Shown here piece by piece: positions 35,301 to 45,888 of a DNA stretch of 64,000 bases; position 1 is the first letter of the stretch; each line of letters begins with the position of its first letter. Position numbers and translations under genes: made by a program. Origin of the DNA: Pomphorhynchus laevis (taxonomy: Eukaryota > Acanthocephala > Palaeacanthocephala > Echinorhynchida > Pomphorhynchidae); the NCBI GenBank assembly GCA_012934845.2, contig WNNJ02001239.1, positions 206,261-270,260 of the forward strand, given 5' to 3'. The notes below the pieces were generated by a model that saw nothing but the letters and a program-made list of their open reading frames with translations, was not told the origin of the DNA and searched no databases.

Positions 35301-38300
35301 TTTTAAGATTAAGAAATTATTAAAAATATCAATGATAAAGAGATTATTAAAAAATAATAGATTACTATGTAAAATTAAAGATTAAGTTTGCTATAAAATA
35401 AAAGACTAAAGCTTTTATATAAAATTAAAGATTTTTAAATTACAGATTTCAAAATTAATGATTTAGAGATTATCTAAAAATTAAAATTACTATATAACAT
35501 TAAAATAGCTGTAAAATAAAATATTAAAGTATATATAGAATTAAATATTTTGAAATAAAGAATTAAAAAATTAGTTAAATATTAAAGATAAAAGGATTAT
35601 TCAAAACGTTAAAGATTATAAAATCAAAGATTAATTTGGATATAAATATGTAAATCCGTTATTCAGAATAAAGTAAATTTGAGCAAAGCTTGCTTCCATA
35701 TAATTTTAATTTAGCTCAAAATATTGCTAAACGAAAATTAGAAAACATTTTTATCGGTAAAATAAAATAAATCGGCATTAAATTTGCTTATGCAAAACAA
35801 AATGAGAAAAAATAAAGTACATGACAAAAGGTTAGAAATTTCATACAATTCAGATCAAATATGCTAACTGAGTCAACGTATTTTATACTATTTTAAAAAT
35901 AATGCTATGAAAACAAACTTCTGAAGCATTCTTCAAATTAATAATAGATCGATATTATTAATATTATTAATATTATAATAATATTATATTAACATTATTA
36001 TATAATTTTTTTAACAACAATATTTATTAGAATAAATTTTACAAATGTGTAGGTTCCTTCAAATAGGCCTTAACCGAGTTGTTATTTCAAAAGATTTGGA
36101 TTGATGTGAAAAAATAAAGTGCATGACAAAAGGTTAGAAATATATTAGAAATTAATGCTATACAATTCTGATCAAATAAGCTAACTGAGTCTACGTATTT
36201 TATATTATAAATTATAAATAAATAATTAAATAATAAATATTAAATAATTTGCTTCTAGAATTTTATACAATTTATATTTATCTGAGATAATTTATGAAAT
36301 AAAATAAATTATTTATTAAATAAAATAAATTTTTTAATTAATTAACTAATATACAAATTAAATTATTTATTTAAAAAAATTAATAAAGTAAAAAATTAAA
36401 ATTGAAATTTAAATAAAAATCATTTTTTATTAATTGACTAATAAATAATATACGACTAATCAGTAGGATATCATCAATATGATAATGTTCCTGATTAAAA
36501 CCAGAACGTGTCATGACTCACTAATAAGGTGAGTTTCGATAGAAACGTTATTGTTTTAATAATGAATTGGATACGCGAAAGATGGTACAAGTGAATCTCG
36601 AAATTTCCGGTTGTAAAATAATCCTTTGAAAATATAAAATTGTTTAACACTGCATTTTTAATTTATAAAATATTAGTTTAATAGTTAAAGAACGATTTCT
36701 AAAAACAACTAAAGGAGTTATATGAATTTTTTGTAGGATGTCGATGCTAAAGGCTCTGATTTAATTTGTGACAGTAAATTACCGAATAGTAAAAGTATGT
36801 TGCTAGGCCAACATATGCTGCAGTCTTTACAGACTGTTCGTGATGAAATTTACTCTGAATTAAATAATATTAGACAATTGGAATCCGATTATCAAAGCTT
36901 ATCCCCAGTCTCAACAAAATTATCAAGTGACAACGCGGAACAGTTGAGTTCGAAACTAGCACAATTATTAATTGATAATAATAATTTACATGTGAGTATT
37001 CTAAACAACACATTGTTTAAATATTATATTGCTTTAAATTTGATTTTAAAATTCGAAAAATTTAATTTTAATTATTTAATTTTATTTATATGTTTTTCAA
37101 TATATTTGAATTATATAAATATTTATATATAATTTATTTTATATCGTATATTTTTTATGTCTAATTATATTTGAATTATATATTTGATTTTTAATTTCTA
37201 TTATTTATTATAATTATATGATTATTGAATCAAATTATTTTTTAACAAAAATATAAACAACGCATCACAAATATCGGAAACCACTATAATGCTATATTTG
37301 GCAAATATAGCTAGAAAACATGTATCATCGAACGTAGACAGAATAGTGATGACCACTTTAATCTTATGAGTGTTAAAGGAGCTACAAATCTTAATGTGAT
37401 GATGGCCATAGAGCAAGAAAGCAAACGTTCGTCGACCATCGATATCTAAAAACGATCTATTTGGCGTTCTAGATATGTCAAAATGGGTTGAAACGAAATT
37501 TGCCCATCAAATTTTTAAATTAGCATACTGCCAGCTTATCGATCTGACACACCTCTTGTATAACGCTTTTATCGAACTTATGCTCTCATTGAACACTTTT
37601 AGCACGTGCTTCAAAATGGAAACTCTTAAGTTTTCAGAGGTATTCATAAATACCTCTGCAAGCCTGAGCGCTACGGCAGAAAGCCTCTACTAGAGGAAAT
37701 GTAAACCTTAAAAGTGCATAATTTAGGAAAATCATATTAATATGAAATAATAAAAATATCGAAGTTTTGCAACTGAAAGAAAGCCATAATTCGGGTGCAT
37801 TTATTAAATTTTAACAATCTAAATCAGTTTGCGTTTGCAACAGAGTCATTCAAATATCAAATCAAATACTCGTCCTGAAATCACTGCAATCAATGATAAG
37901 GTGACAGTTACAGTTGCAGAGACTACACCAGTGTATAATCCAAATCCGCAGATACTGTTGCTCAATAATTTGCATCGTAGAAATACGGGGTCTGCTATAT
38001 GACTGAATAGAGGTTGTGTTGAACATCAAACAAGGGTTCATTCTTTTTTATTCTTTTCAACTTCGTAAGTCCTGTTTGGACTCATAATATTCACTTTATG
38101 TAGCAAAGTTGATCTTACTATTCACATTTGTTACGAAAAACAACTATCACTGCTATATACTACATAATAATTACATTCCCTATATGATCTATGCATTCGT
38201 CGACTGCACTTGCTAAATTTAACAGGCCGTGCTACCACGGTGTGTTAAACATCTGTAAACCATGGCGGTATTGTTGCATGTTTTGCATTATTATCGGACC

Positions 38301-41300
38301 TGCTTGCAATCAACAACACTCCCATTGAACCTGCGCCTTTTCAACATCAATTAATATTTAATTAAATAATCGATATAACTTCATCCTTCTCTATCGTATT
38401 GTTTACATCGGTTCGAGCGACATTCTTATTATTGCGCTTAATCCATTTTTAGCATTTGATATCGTCAAAAACCCAATTGTTCTTGACTTTTCCGTCACCG
38501 ACACTGTTTTTCATATGCTGCTATCAAATTATTTTACGCATATCTAACTCAAAGATCTTTTAGGGTTGAATTTAATTTAACTTTACATCTTATTATCAAA
38601 TCACACATACGTACATCATTGTTCTGTTCTTGGCCTTCTAATATTTACATTTCTTCTTGGTGACAAAGCATATATAACCTCACCATATGGCTTTTAATAT
38701 ACGAGCTTTTAATAATCTCTTTTTACAAACGAGATTGCACTGCATGCAGATTGATCCTTCTCCCAATAACGACCTTTCTTCTGAATTCTTTAATCTTCAA
38801 TCAAACATTTGACTCAACTCTACCGGTAGTCACTTCTATGACAATTCTCTTAATTTTATTTAATTTCACCTTTCTTTCTTCAATTCATCGGACTAAAAAA
38901 TACTAAATTTTAAATATGATATTTAAAATACTAAATTTTAAATTGAAATTTTAATGACTATTTTTATCCTACACACTGCTTTAATCCTATCTACAAGCCA
39001 ATAGCAGTACACTACATTTAAGTATTGGTGGACATCATCAGCTACCGATTTAATACCTACGTTTCACATTTCGGTTTTATAAATGTTGCTGATATATATT
39101 TTTGTTGTTATAGATACTATAATATATATTATTCTTCCGGAGCTCATACAATAAATATACAAATTAACACAAATTAAACAATTTGCAAACATTACACATA
39201 CAACGGATAATATTAATAAAAAGTGCAGTCATTCTTCCGGAGCGCATACAATAAATATACAAATTAACACAAATTACACAATTTGCGAGCATTACACATA
39301 CAACAGATAATATTAATAAAAAGTGCAGTCATTCTTCCGGAGCTAAAACAGTAAATATACAAAGTAACACAAATTACACAATTTTCAGACATAACACATA
39401 CGACAGATAAGATTAATAAAAAGTGCAGTCATTCTTCCGGAGCTCAAACAGTAAATGTACAAAGTAACACAAATTAAACAATTTGCAAACATTACAGATA
39501 CAACAGATAAGATTAATAAAAAGTGCAGTTGTTCTTCCTGAGCTCAATCAGTAAATATACAAAGGAAAGGTTAGGGTAAGGCGGTTAGACTCGTTAATTT
39601 CATTAAAAATACTCGGTTTTAAATATATCAATTGCGAATCAATTATTTATTTTTATTTAATTATTTATTTTTTAATTAACTTAGAATAATTTATTCATTA
39701 AAACTTAGAATGTTTTTGATCTTTATATTATTATATTGATTGCCTTTCCGTTTTTATCATTAAATATCATTAAAATAATCTGAATAGATATATGTATTAT
39801 ATCTATATGTATATTTAAATATACTCTCACTTAAATATAACGCGAAAATACAATCTACAGTTACTTAAAATGTGTAATTTTTTATATATTTATTTGCAAT
39901 AAAGTTTAATATAGAAACGTAAAAATTCGAATTGAATTATTTTGTATAATTTTTATAATGAAAAAATTATAAAGAATTATTGGAGCTGGATTAAACAAAG
40001 AAGGAAACTTTTCTATAAGCCAACCGCAGTACGCAACATTTCAGTATGGTTTGACCTTATCAGCGACTGATCCAATACCTACGTTTCAAGCTTCTGTTCT
40101 ATAAAGGTTGAATGACGATCACTCGACTCTTCTGCTTTATTGGCATTTAGATTTAATGTAAGACTTTCATTTAACATTTTGCAAATTTAATTGAAATCAT
40201 TTCTGATTTCAAATTAAATCAGCGTTTGGAGGAGAAGGTGCTACATTTTAATGTTGGCTGACGTTCCCTCAACTCGACTGCTTTATTGGCATTTAGATTT
40301 AATGAAAGACTTTCGTCTTACATTTTGCAAATTTTATTGAAATCATTTCTGATTTCAAATTAAATCAGCGTATAAGGGGAAGGTGCTACTTTTAATTTAA
40401 AAACCTACATAGTTTTGCAATTAATTGCAATTTTCAAACTAGTCATCGATAGTATGCTTCCTAATTTTTAGTTAATTTAATTATGCAGTTATTAATGTAG
40501 CTTTTAATGTTGGCTGACGATCACTCAACTCGTCTGCTTTATTGAAAATTATATTGAATGAAAGACTTTTGTCTTACATTTTGCAAATTTAATTGAAATC
40601 ATTTCAAATTTTAAATTAAATCACTGTTGGTAGGCGAATGTTCTACATTCGCCTACTATCTATATTAGCAATAATAAAGTTTATCATTAAAATCTAGTTT
40701 TCAATTCTGCAGAAGAGTCGAGTCATCGTAAGCTAAAATTAAAAAGACCTAAGCGTGAAACGTAGTTATTGGATCACTAGCTGATAATGTCCACCAATAT
40801 TGAAATATAGAGTACTGCTGTTGGCTTGTAAATAGCATTAAATCAACGTACAATGTCATAAAAGGTTTCAATTGCAACAATTGTGTTCGACTTACGTGTG
40901 TACAAACTGAGAGATCTTTCAGTGACCGAATCCGCAAACTAAAGTGTTAATTTGAGGTGAACAGGAAAAAATGTTAGTACGGAATGTAATTCGTATGCCA
41001 TGGAAACTTGATCCGTCTCGCAATCCGTCCGATCACGTTCTCTATAGTTTTCTTCCTAATTTTAACTCGATATACATGTGCAGCCATTGTTATCATCGAA
41101 ATTTTAACTTCTATTTTTTATCCTGCACGCTACCTTGTATCCTTTCCATACGCCAACAGCAGGACTCTACATTTCAGTATTGGTTGACCCCATCAGCTTC
41201 TGATCTAATACCAACGTTTTATGTTTCTGAATACTTTTAATATATGTTGACGATCACTCGACTCTTTGTTTTTATTTGACAGCATTTAGTTTTAGTAAAA

Positions 41301-44300
41301 GACTTTCGTCTTACATTTTGCAAATTTATTTGAAATCATTCCTGATTTTGTCGAAAAAACGTCGAAAAATATTGTACAGTGGAAGTAAGTATTTACTCCA
41401 TTTTTTATTTCCAACTGTCTTTTAGATGGAATTATATTAATAATTGTAGTATTCCCAATTGTCGAAATTTTAATTTCTGGACATTTTATGGATAAAGCAT
41501 TTTTAGATTCATCGCTGTGAATTTGATCGCTTTTTAAAGTAGCCGAAATAAGTCTCTTGTAAATCGATCATATAAAGCTGCAATAATTCCTTGCTAAGAG
41601 GAAATATTCTTTGCTAAGAGGAAACATTTTCGTCGTATTGTTATCCCGATTAAACTTAATAGATTGCAAAAAGATCTTTAAGTTAATTATGCAGTTATTG
41701 TTACAATTGACTTTTTGATAACACTGCACTTTACTTCAATGCTATTAGCCAACAATACCTTCGTTTTGCTGTTTTGTTAAGCTCGTCTGCTTTTATTGGC
41801 AATTAGATTTAATGAAAGACTTTGTTAATTTAGTTGTGCAGTCAATGTTACTATTGAAATTTTTTGGCACTGGACGTTCCTTTAATTCTATCTATAAGCC
41901 AACAGCGGTGCACATTACATTTCAGTATTGGTGGAACTTATCAGCTACTGATCCAATACGTACATTTCACGTTTCGATCCTTTTAAATAGAATTTAAAGA
42001 AGACGAGTCAAGTGATCGTCAGCCAACGTTAAAAGAACCCAAACACGAAATATATGTAATAGATCAGTAGCTGATGAGTAGCTGATTTTTAATGTGACTG
42101 ACGATTACTCGACTCATCTGGTTTTTTGGCATTTAGTTTTAATGAAAGACTTTCGTCTTACATTTTGCAAATTTAATTGAAATCATTTATGGTTTCAAAT
42201 TAAATCAGCATCAGTATGGAAAGGTACTGCCGTCACTCTGAAAACCTATCTATTTTTGCAATTAATTTCTATTATTAAACTAGTTATCGATATTTTGATT
42301 CCTAATTTTAAGTTGATATACCTGTGTAGTCATTTTTACCATTGAATGTTTGCCACTGCACGTTGCTTTAATCCTATCTATAAGCCAACAGCAGTTCGTT
42401 ACATTTCAGTATTGGTGTACCTCATCAGCTACTGATTTAATACCTACGTTTCACGTTTCGGTCCTTTTAATGTTGGCTGACGATCAATTGACTCGTTTGC
42501 TTTATTGACAATTAGATTAAGATAAAGACTTTTTACATTATGCAAATGGTAATAACTATGGCTTCACATGTACATCAACTAAAAATAACCTTAAATGCTG
42601 ATTTCTTATCTTAAGAGACCTTAGGCAAATATAAAATAACATCGATACTCCTACTGCATCTAAACAATTAAATTATCTTCTGCGTTCCAACTTTATTCTT
42701 CTTCTTATCAATTATACGATATATTTACTCAAATCATCACAAAGCATATTAAATAAGGCTGTCAGAGTAATTTTTGCTACGGAAATTCAATCACATGTCG
42801 CATTTCTCCAATTCACTTTTTTGTTTTTAAATCACGAATTTCATGAGTTTTAAACTAGCATGCTTCATGCTTTGCTTATTGTTCTTCAGTGCCTAAATTA
42901 TAGAATACTCTTCTCTCACTTGTAATTGCATCATTGTCTTGTTGATTACACTGCATTCATTATTTTAAAAAGTTTACATCTATTTTTACATAATTCGAAT
43001 TTATAAAAATTGTTAGTTTAGTGGACTTGCATTTGCCACATTTGCCACTTTAAACTTTTCTTATTTCGTGGTTATTTACGTAGATTTATTTAATATCATG
43101 TTTATCTAGATAATTATCGACTAAAATTTGAAATTAAACAATATATGATTTTAATATTTTTACAAATAACAAAACACAATCTTTAAATAAAAATTTTAAT
43201 AAATTGTGAAGTTTATAAATTAATATCTATACATAATAAAAATGCCATTTGGTTCCTTTCTACCCTGTCAGCTCTGTGGAGAGCCCGTTCTGCTACCACG
43301 AATCGAGGAAGGTCGCCAAGTACGGTGAACGCGTAGCGCGAATGAAAGAGCAGGTTTCTTCCCAGTGGTTCTTGCGTCAAATGGGGGACTTGGTCAGGGC
43401 GCACAGTCATTACTAAAATGTATCTCTAAGCTAAAAGCCGACAGAGGACGTTCACTATACAACGAAATTGTCAGCTAAATGCGCTCTATTATTGGAATAA
43501 AATTGGCAAAAACTGTGTCAATGTGCGTAAGGGCTGCGAGATCGACGTTAAACAGACCGTTGCTCATCGGGGTTACTGATAACTCTAATTCCTCAGGCCA
43601 CTTGATGCAAACAGCCGTCTCAATTCCAACGTGAACATTGCATTTTAAATATCATTAACAAGCTTAGGGCCCATTTGAGGGTGATTAATTCTTTGTATGT
43701 TGGTAATAAAGTATCTTCTGTGAAAAAAAATTATTTATTATAATAAATAATAATAAATAAACATTAACTAATACGATATTATTGTTTAATATATTTATAT
43801 AGAATTAAATTGTAATATTATTCTTAACCTAATATTATATTTAGTATATAATATTTTTAATACCATTATTTCATATATTCCATAATATATGACTGATATC
43901 GTCAGAAAAATAATTTTTTTTTCAATTTAACCGACTCACTATTCGAGAAAGACTCAAATGAGGCTTCCTTTTACAAGGAATACCTAAGTCGTCTCTTTAA
44001 ATTTTTCTAATAACTCTTCTTAATTAGTATCTGTTTAGAAATAAGGAATACTATGCTTAGTTAATAGTCAAATATAAAACTTATTTATTTAAAAAACAAT
44101 CATTTTTGTTTTTATTTTAAAAATTATTATTTGAAATAATTCGTGAAAAATTAATTTATTAATTTTATATTAAAATATGAAATTAATAAGGATATATAGC
44201 AAGGATATATTTATATTTATAATATTAATTATATAAAAATATAACGTTACAACGTTACTTACCGATGCCCTTGTCATAAATTATAGCTCAAAAACTCCAT

Positions 44301-45888
44301 GTACTCGTTGTATGGTAAATACTCGAATTGATTGATGGTATTACATAATATTTATACAAAATATTTAAATAGAAACCAAAATTTGCAAATTATTAATTAT
44401 TTTATCAAGTAGGACCCTGCTGAAATAGTTATTATATAATATACAGCTCAAGGGATAGAATATTTTGCAAGTACAATCTTAGTGGTGTCTCATCGTCCAG
44501 TTAATTCTTTGTTGAAATATCCAACAATATAATCATTTGATACGGAATTCCCTATAACGGCTTCAAAATTTATAAAATTATATTAAAATTGATAAAATCA
44601 ATCTATAAAATCATCCATATTCTAGAATATGGATGGTCACTGATTCTAGAATATACATTGGTCACTGACTTTTGTTTTGAAAATTCCAGAATTGAATCGT
44701 TTGAATAATTAAATAAATAATTGTTATAAGATTTTTTATAATTTATATCAAGTTATATCAATTTAACTTTAAATTAAAGTCAATTTTCATAAATTGACTA
44801 ATAAATAATAGACGTTGTATCAGAATAAGGATTAGAGGTCATCTTCTGTTAGCATCCGAGATACTAACAGCAGTTATCGAGATATCAAAAACAATTTTTT
44901 CTCTTCTTTGATCCATCTCCAATAATTCTTTATCTTGATAAAATCAATCTATAAAATCATTTATATTCTAGAATGATTTTTAGTCACTGATTTTTGTTTT
45001 GAAAATTCCAGAATTGAATCGTTTGATTATGATTAGAGCGAGGTATATTATTTAATTTTTATCTAAAAAATTATTACTTAAAATTATTTGTAAAAGATTA
45101 ATTTATCAATTCTATATTAAAATAAATATGCAAGAATTAATTTGATATAATAATATTAATTATAATGATTATATAATTATATATTTTGGTCACAAAAATC
45201 AGTGGCCAAAATATATAAAAATATATATATTTTTATATATATTTATATTTGTATTTATATTTGTACAAAATATATATTATATATATTATATAATATATAT
45301 TATGTATATAATATATATTATATATTATATGTATATAATATATGTTATATAATATATTTATTATGTATATATATTATATATACATATATAATATTATATA
45401 TGTATATAGTATTTATTATATTAGTTTATTTATATTTATAATATATATTTTTACCAATTTATTGATGCAAAATGATTAATGCCATAAGATGACGACGTTA
45501 TTAATATTCAAACTTAGTGAATTAAATACGTTTGTTTTACGTTAGTCGCAATTTATGATTAAAAACAATACCCTGGTTTGCCCTGCAATTAATAAATGAT
45601 TTGTTCTACAATATTAATTATTAATATTGTTAATATTAATAATAATTATTAATAATTATTAATATTGTTAATAATTAATATTATTAATTATTAATTTTAT
45701 TAATTTTTAATTTTTAATTTGGCACTAATTGTTCTTCATTTTAGTATAAAATTGAATTGATGAAGAATCAAATTGAGCGTGAGCAAAAGGCAATTGATCA
45801 ATGTGTCGTTGAACTGAAATGGCAGGATCAGCATGCGAAACACGAAAAGACCATTAAGCATACACCAGTATTAGTCGATAAATTATGA
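28533..45888 (+). CDS. RALBP1: RALBP1/RLIP-like gene, RhoGAP and Ral-binding exons (5' end not found)
   Basis: Ral effector and Rho-family GAP acting at membranes and in endocytosis. Exons: 28533-28700, 28756-28962, 29055-29146, 29194-29336, 34711-34846, 34891-34971, 36737-36991, 45745-45888. All junctions are GT...AG and phase-compatible, giving 407 residues before TGA. Exons 1-4 form a RhoGAP domain; the IPPLVCDLILFIEHNG then NLYR pattern aligns with the helix and arginine finger. Exon 5 holds ESLLTMLI and MLWTVQREITQIKRK, closely matching the Ral-binding coiled coil of human RALBP1 (ERLWEVQRILTALKRK, from memory). Exons 7-8 are coiled coil, like the C-terminal helices of RALBP1. Human RALBP1 is about 655 residues, so roughly 150-180 N-terminal residues lie upstream, unidentified. 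The first exon's 5' boundary is uncertain. Introns are 44-92 bp or 1.8-8.8 kb. Confidence 0.75.
29340..30435. other. Intron DNA of the RALBP1-like gene
   Basis: AT-rich, within the intron 29337-34710. A 13-bp near-perfect inverted repeat occurs at about 29407-29433 (TGCACGTTAAC and GTTTAAACGTGCA). No exon recognised. Confidence 0.4.
30440..30640 (+). repeat. Repeat A, first copy (about 195 bp)
   Basis: Shares about 190 bp with 31228-31426 at high identity, including TAGAATAATAGTCCGTTGTC and TTTCGCTAGCTGTTTATATC. The two copies flank a LINE-B fragment. Confidence 0.9.
30757..31215 (+). mobile_element. 5'-truncated LINE-B copy
   Basis: Corresponds to the last ~150 codons and 3' end of LINE-B, in the opposite orientation. 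It opens with QRIIKSAVRVLFRLR and ends with the GC-rich 3' motif near 31185 and an A/T-rich tail. A one-base deletion in the SPSLSAPHR segment shifts the frame. 5' truncation is typical of incomplete target-primed reverse transcription. Confidence 0.9.
31228..31426 (+). repeat. Repeat A, second copy
   Basis: Second copy of the ~190-bp segment at 30440-30640. It is followed directly by an inverted LINE-B-related fragment. Confidence 0.9.
31424..31745 (-). mobile_element. Fragment of a LINE-B relative, minus strand
   Basis: Encodes QRIINAAAQVLLRLCRFDHT at its 5' end and LLLHVPNYSTSFGLRSF later, the same region as the plus-strand copy at 30757 but more divergent, so from a sister subfamily. It is followed on the right (about 31752-31795) by a ~45-bp segment (ATCATAAAAGATTGTTATTA) also present before the other copy at about 30712-30757. 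Confidence 0.8.
31800..34710. other. Intron DNA of the RALBP1-like gene
   Basis: Very AT-rich. Plus-strand frames at about 32400-32570 (VELVNLIELRVSDF and IDIKYVRFDLPIKL) and 32768-32950 are open but match nothing I know. They could be relics or an unrecognised small gene. Short inverted repeats occur near 33865-33905. Confidence 0.3.
34711..34971 (+). CDS. RALBP1-like exons 5-6: Ral-binding coiled-coil hairpin
   Basis: Exons 34711-34846 and 34891-34971 with a 44-bp intron. In human RALBP1 the Ral-binding domain is a coiled-coil hairpin that includes FLLNCLHRDL and a conserved Trp in ERLWEVQ. Here SLLTMLITEV and EMLWTVQ preserve the leucines and the Trp, while the His on the first helix is replaced by Ile. 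Exon 6 (RAHAPLFASSSTSRDTSAK) is Ser/Thr-rich linker. Confidence 0.75.
34972..36736. other. Intron 6 of the RALBP1-like gene
   Basis: AT-rich, rich in short self-similar segments: GACAAAAGGTTAGAAAT-type sequence near 35823 recurs near 36126, and AAAGATTAAG variants recur at 35245-35640. A perfect 11-bp hairpin lies at 35069-35095. No exon recognised. Confidence 0.5.
36737..36991 (+). CDS. RALBP1-like exon 7: coiled coil
   Basis: 85 codons in phase 0, AG acceptor at 36735 and GTGAGT donor at 36992. LLGQHMLQSLQTVRDEIYSE corresponds in position to the helix MEQFLRRQIASEKEEIERL of human RALBP1 (from memory), and KLAQLLIDNNNLH to its LEDLQRQNEELEIKNNHL. Coiled-coil heptads are evident. Confidence 0.7.
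36992..39130. other. First part of intron 7 of the RALBP1-like gene
   Basis: A plus-strand frame at 37475-37693 (72 codons) is open but unrecognised and not flanked by convincing splice sites. A perfect 10-bp hairpin lies at 37635-37658. One diverged copy of the dispersed repeat sits near 39022-39080. Confidence 0.4.
39131..39565. repeat. Tandem repeat with a 100-bp unit, about 4.3 copies
   Basis: The unit begins ATTCTTCCGGAGC at 39131, 39231, 39331 and 39431, with a partial fifth unit at 39531: an exact 100-bp period with few substitutions and no indels. It lies in the intron of the RALBP1-like gene. Confidence 0.95.
39998..42480. repeat. Cluster of a dispersed repeat family in forward and inverted copies
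   Basis: The core reads CATCAGCTACTGATCCAATA followed by CCTACGTTTCACGTTTC, then often TGTTGGCTGACGATCACTCG, then a segment ending AATTGAAATCATTTCTGATT. Copies start near 40040, 41170, 41920 and 42400; inverted copies lie near 40757-40815 and 42000-42080. Fifteen or so copies occur in the window here and at 51.5-52.6 kb. It is non-coding. It may be a SINE or foldback element; no coding partner was found. Confidence 0.8.
41356..42480 (+). repeat. Duplicate of the E2F exon 1 tail and intron 1 start
   Basis: 41356-41384 repeats the last 29 bp of the E2F DNA-binding exon (51147-51175) and continues through GTAAGT into intron sequence matching 51176-52475 with indels. One extra block (about 41506-41575) is present here and absent there. 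Same orientation as both genes. Confidence 0.9.
42481..43229. other. AT-rich intron DNA
   Basis: No feature recognised. Confidence 0.4.
43230..43660. other. GC-richer island of unknown origin
   Basis: About 430 bp noticeably richer in G+C than its surroundings. Plus-strand reading gives LPCQLCGEPVLLPRIEEG and then, in another frame, SQWFLRQMGDLVRAHSH and CVNVRKGCEIDVKQTVAHRG. These look like remnants of coding sequence but match nothing I can name. It could be a decayed retroelement or retrocopy. Confidence 0.35.
43661..45744. other. AT-rich intron DNA with microsatellite
   Basis: A 24-bp perfect palindrome lies at 44612-44635. The surrounding segment (TTTTGAAAATTCCAGAATTG and neighbours) recurs at about 44670 and 44997. 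45200-45450 is a TA-rich microsatellite, and 45610-45700 an ATT-rich run. Confidence 0.6.
45745..45888 (+). CDS. RALBP1-like last exon: C-terminal coiled coil
   Basis: 48 codons including TGA, preceded by a good acceptor (TTCATTTTAG). KIELMKNQIEREQKAIDQCV continues the coiled coil from exon 7, as the C-terminal helix NQAIHEEREAIIELRVQL does in human RALBP1 (from memory). Confidence 0.7.
   Translation, partial: YKIELMKNQIEREQKAIDQCVVELKWQDQHAKHEKTIKHTPVLVDKL

Noticed and set aside
37475-37693. 72-codon plus-strand frame in the RALBP1-like intron
   Set aside because: No family match, weak splice context and no continuation; kept only as a note in the intron entry.
39131-39565. CRISPR-like array
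   Set aside because: The whole 100-bp unit repeats with no distinct spacers, and the genome is eukaryotic; it is a tandem repeat.
43213-43410. Minus-strand 65-codon frame in the GC-rich island
   Set aside because: The opposite strand gives more protein-like stretches; neither is supported enough to be called a gene.
45202-45441. 79-codon frame rich in Tyr and Ile
   Set aside because: Direct translation of a TA-rich microsatellite; the composition is explained by the repeat.
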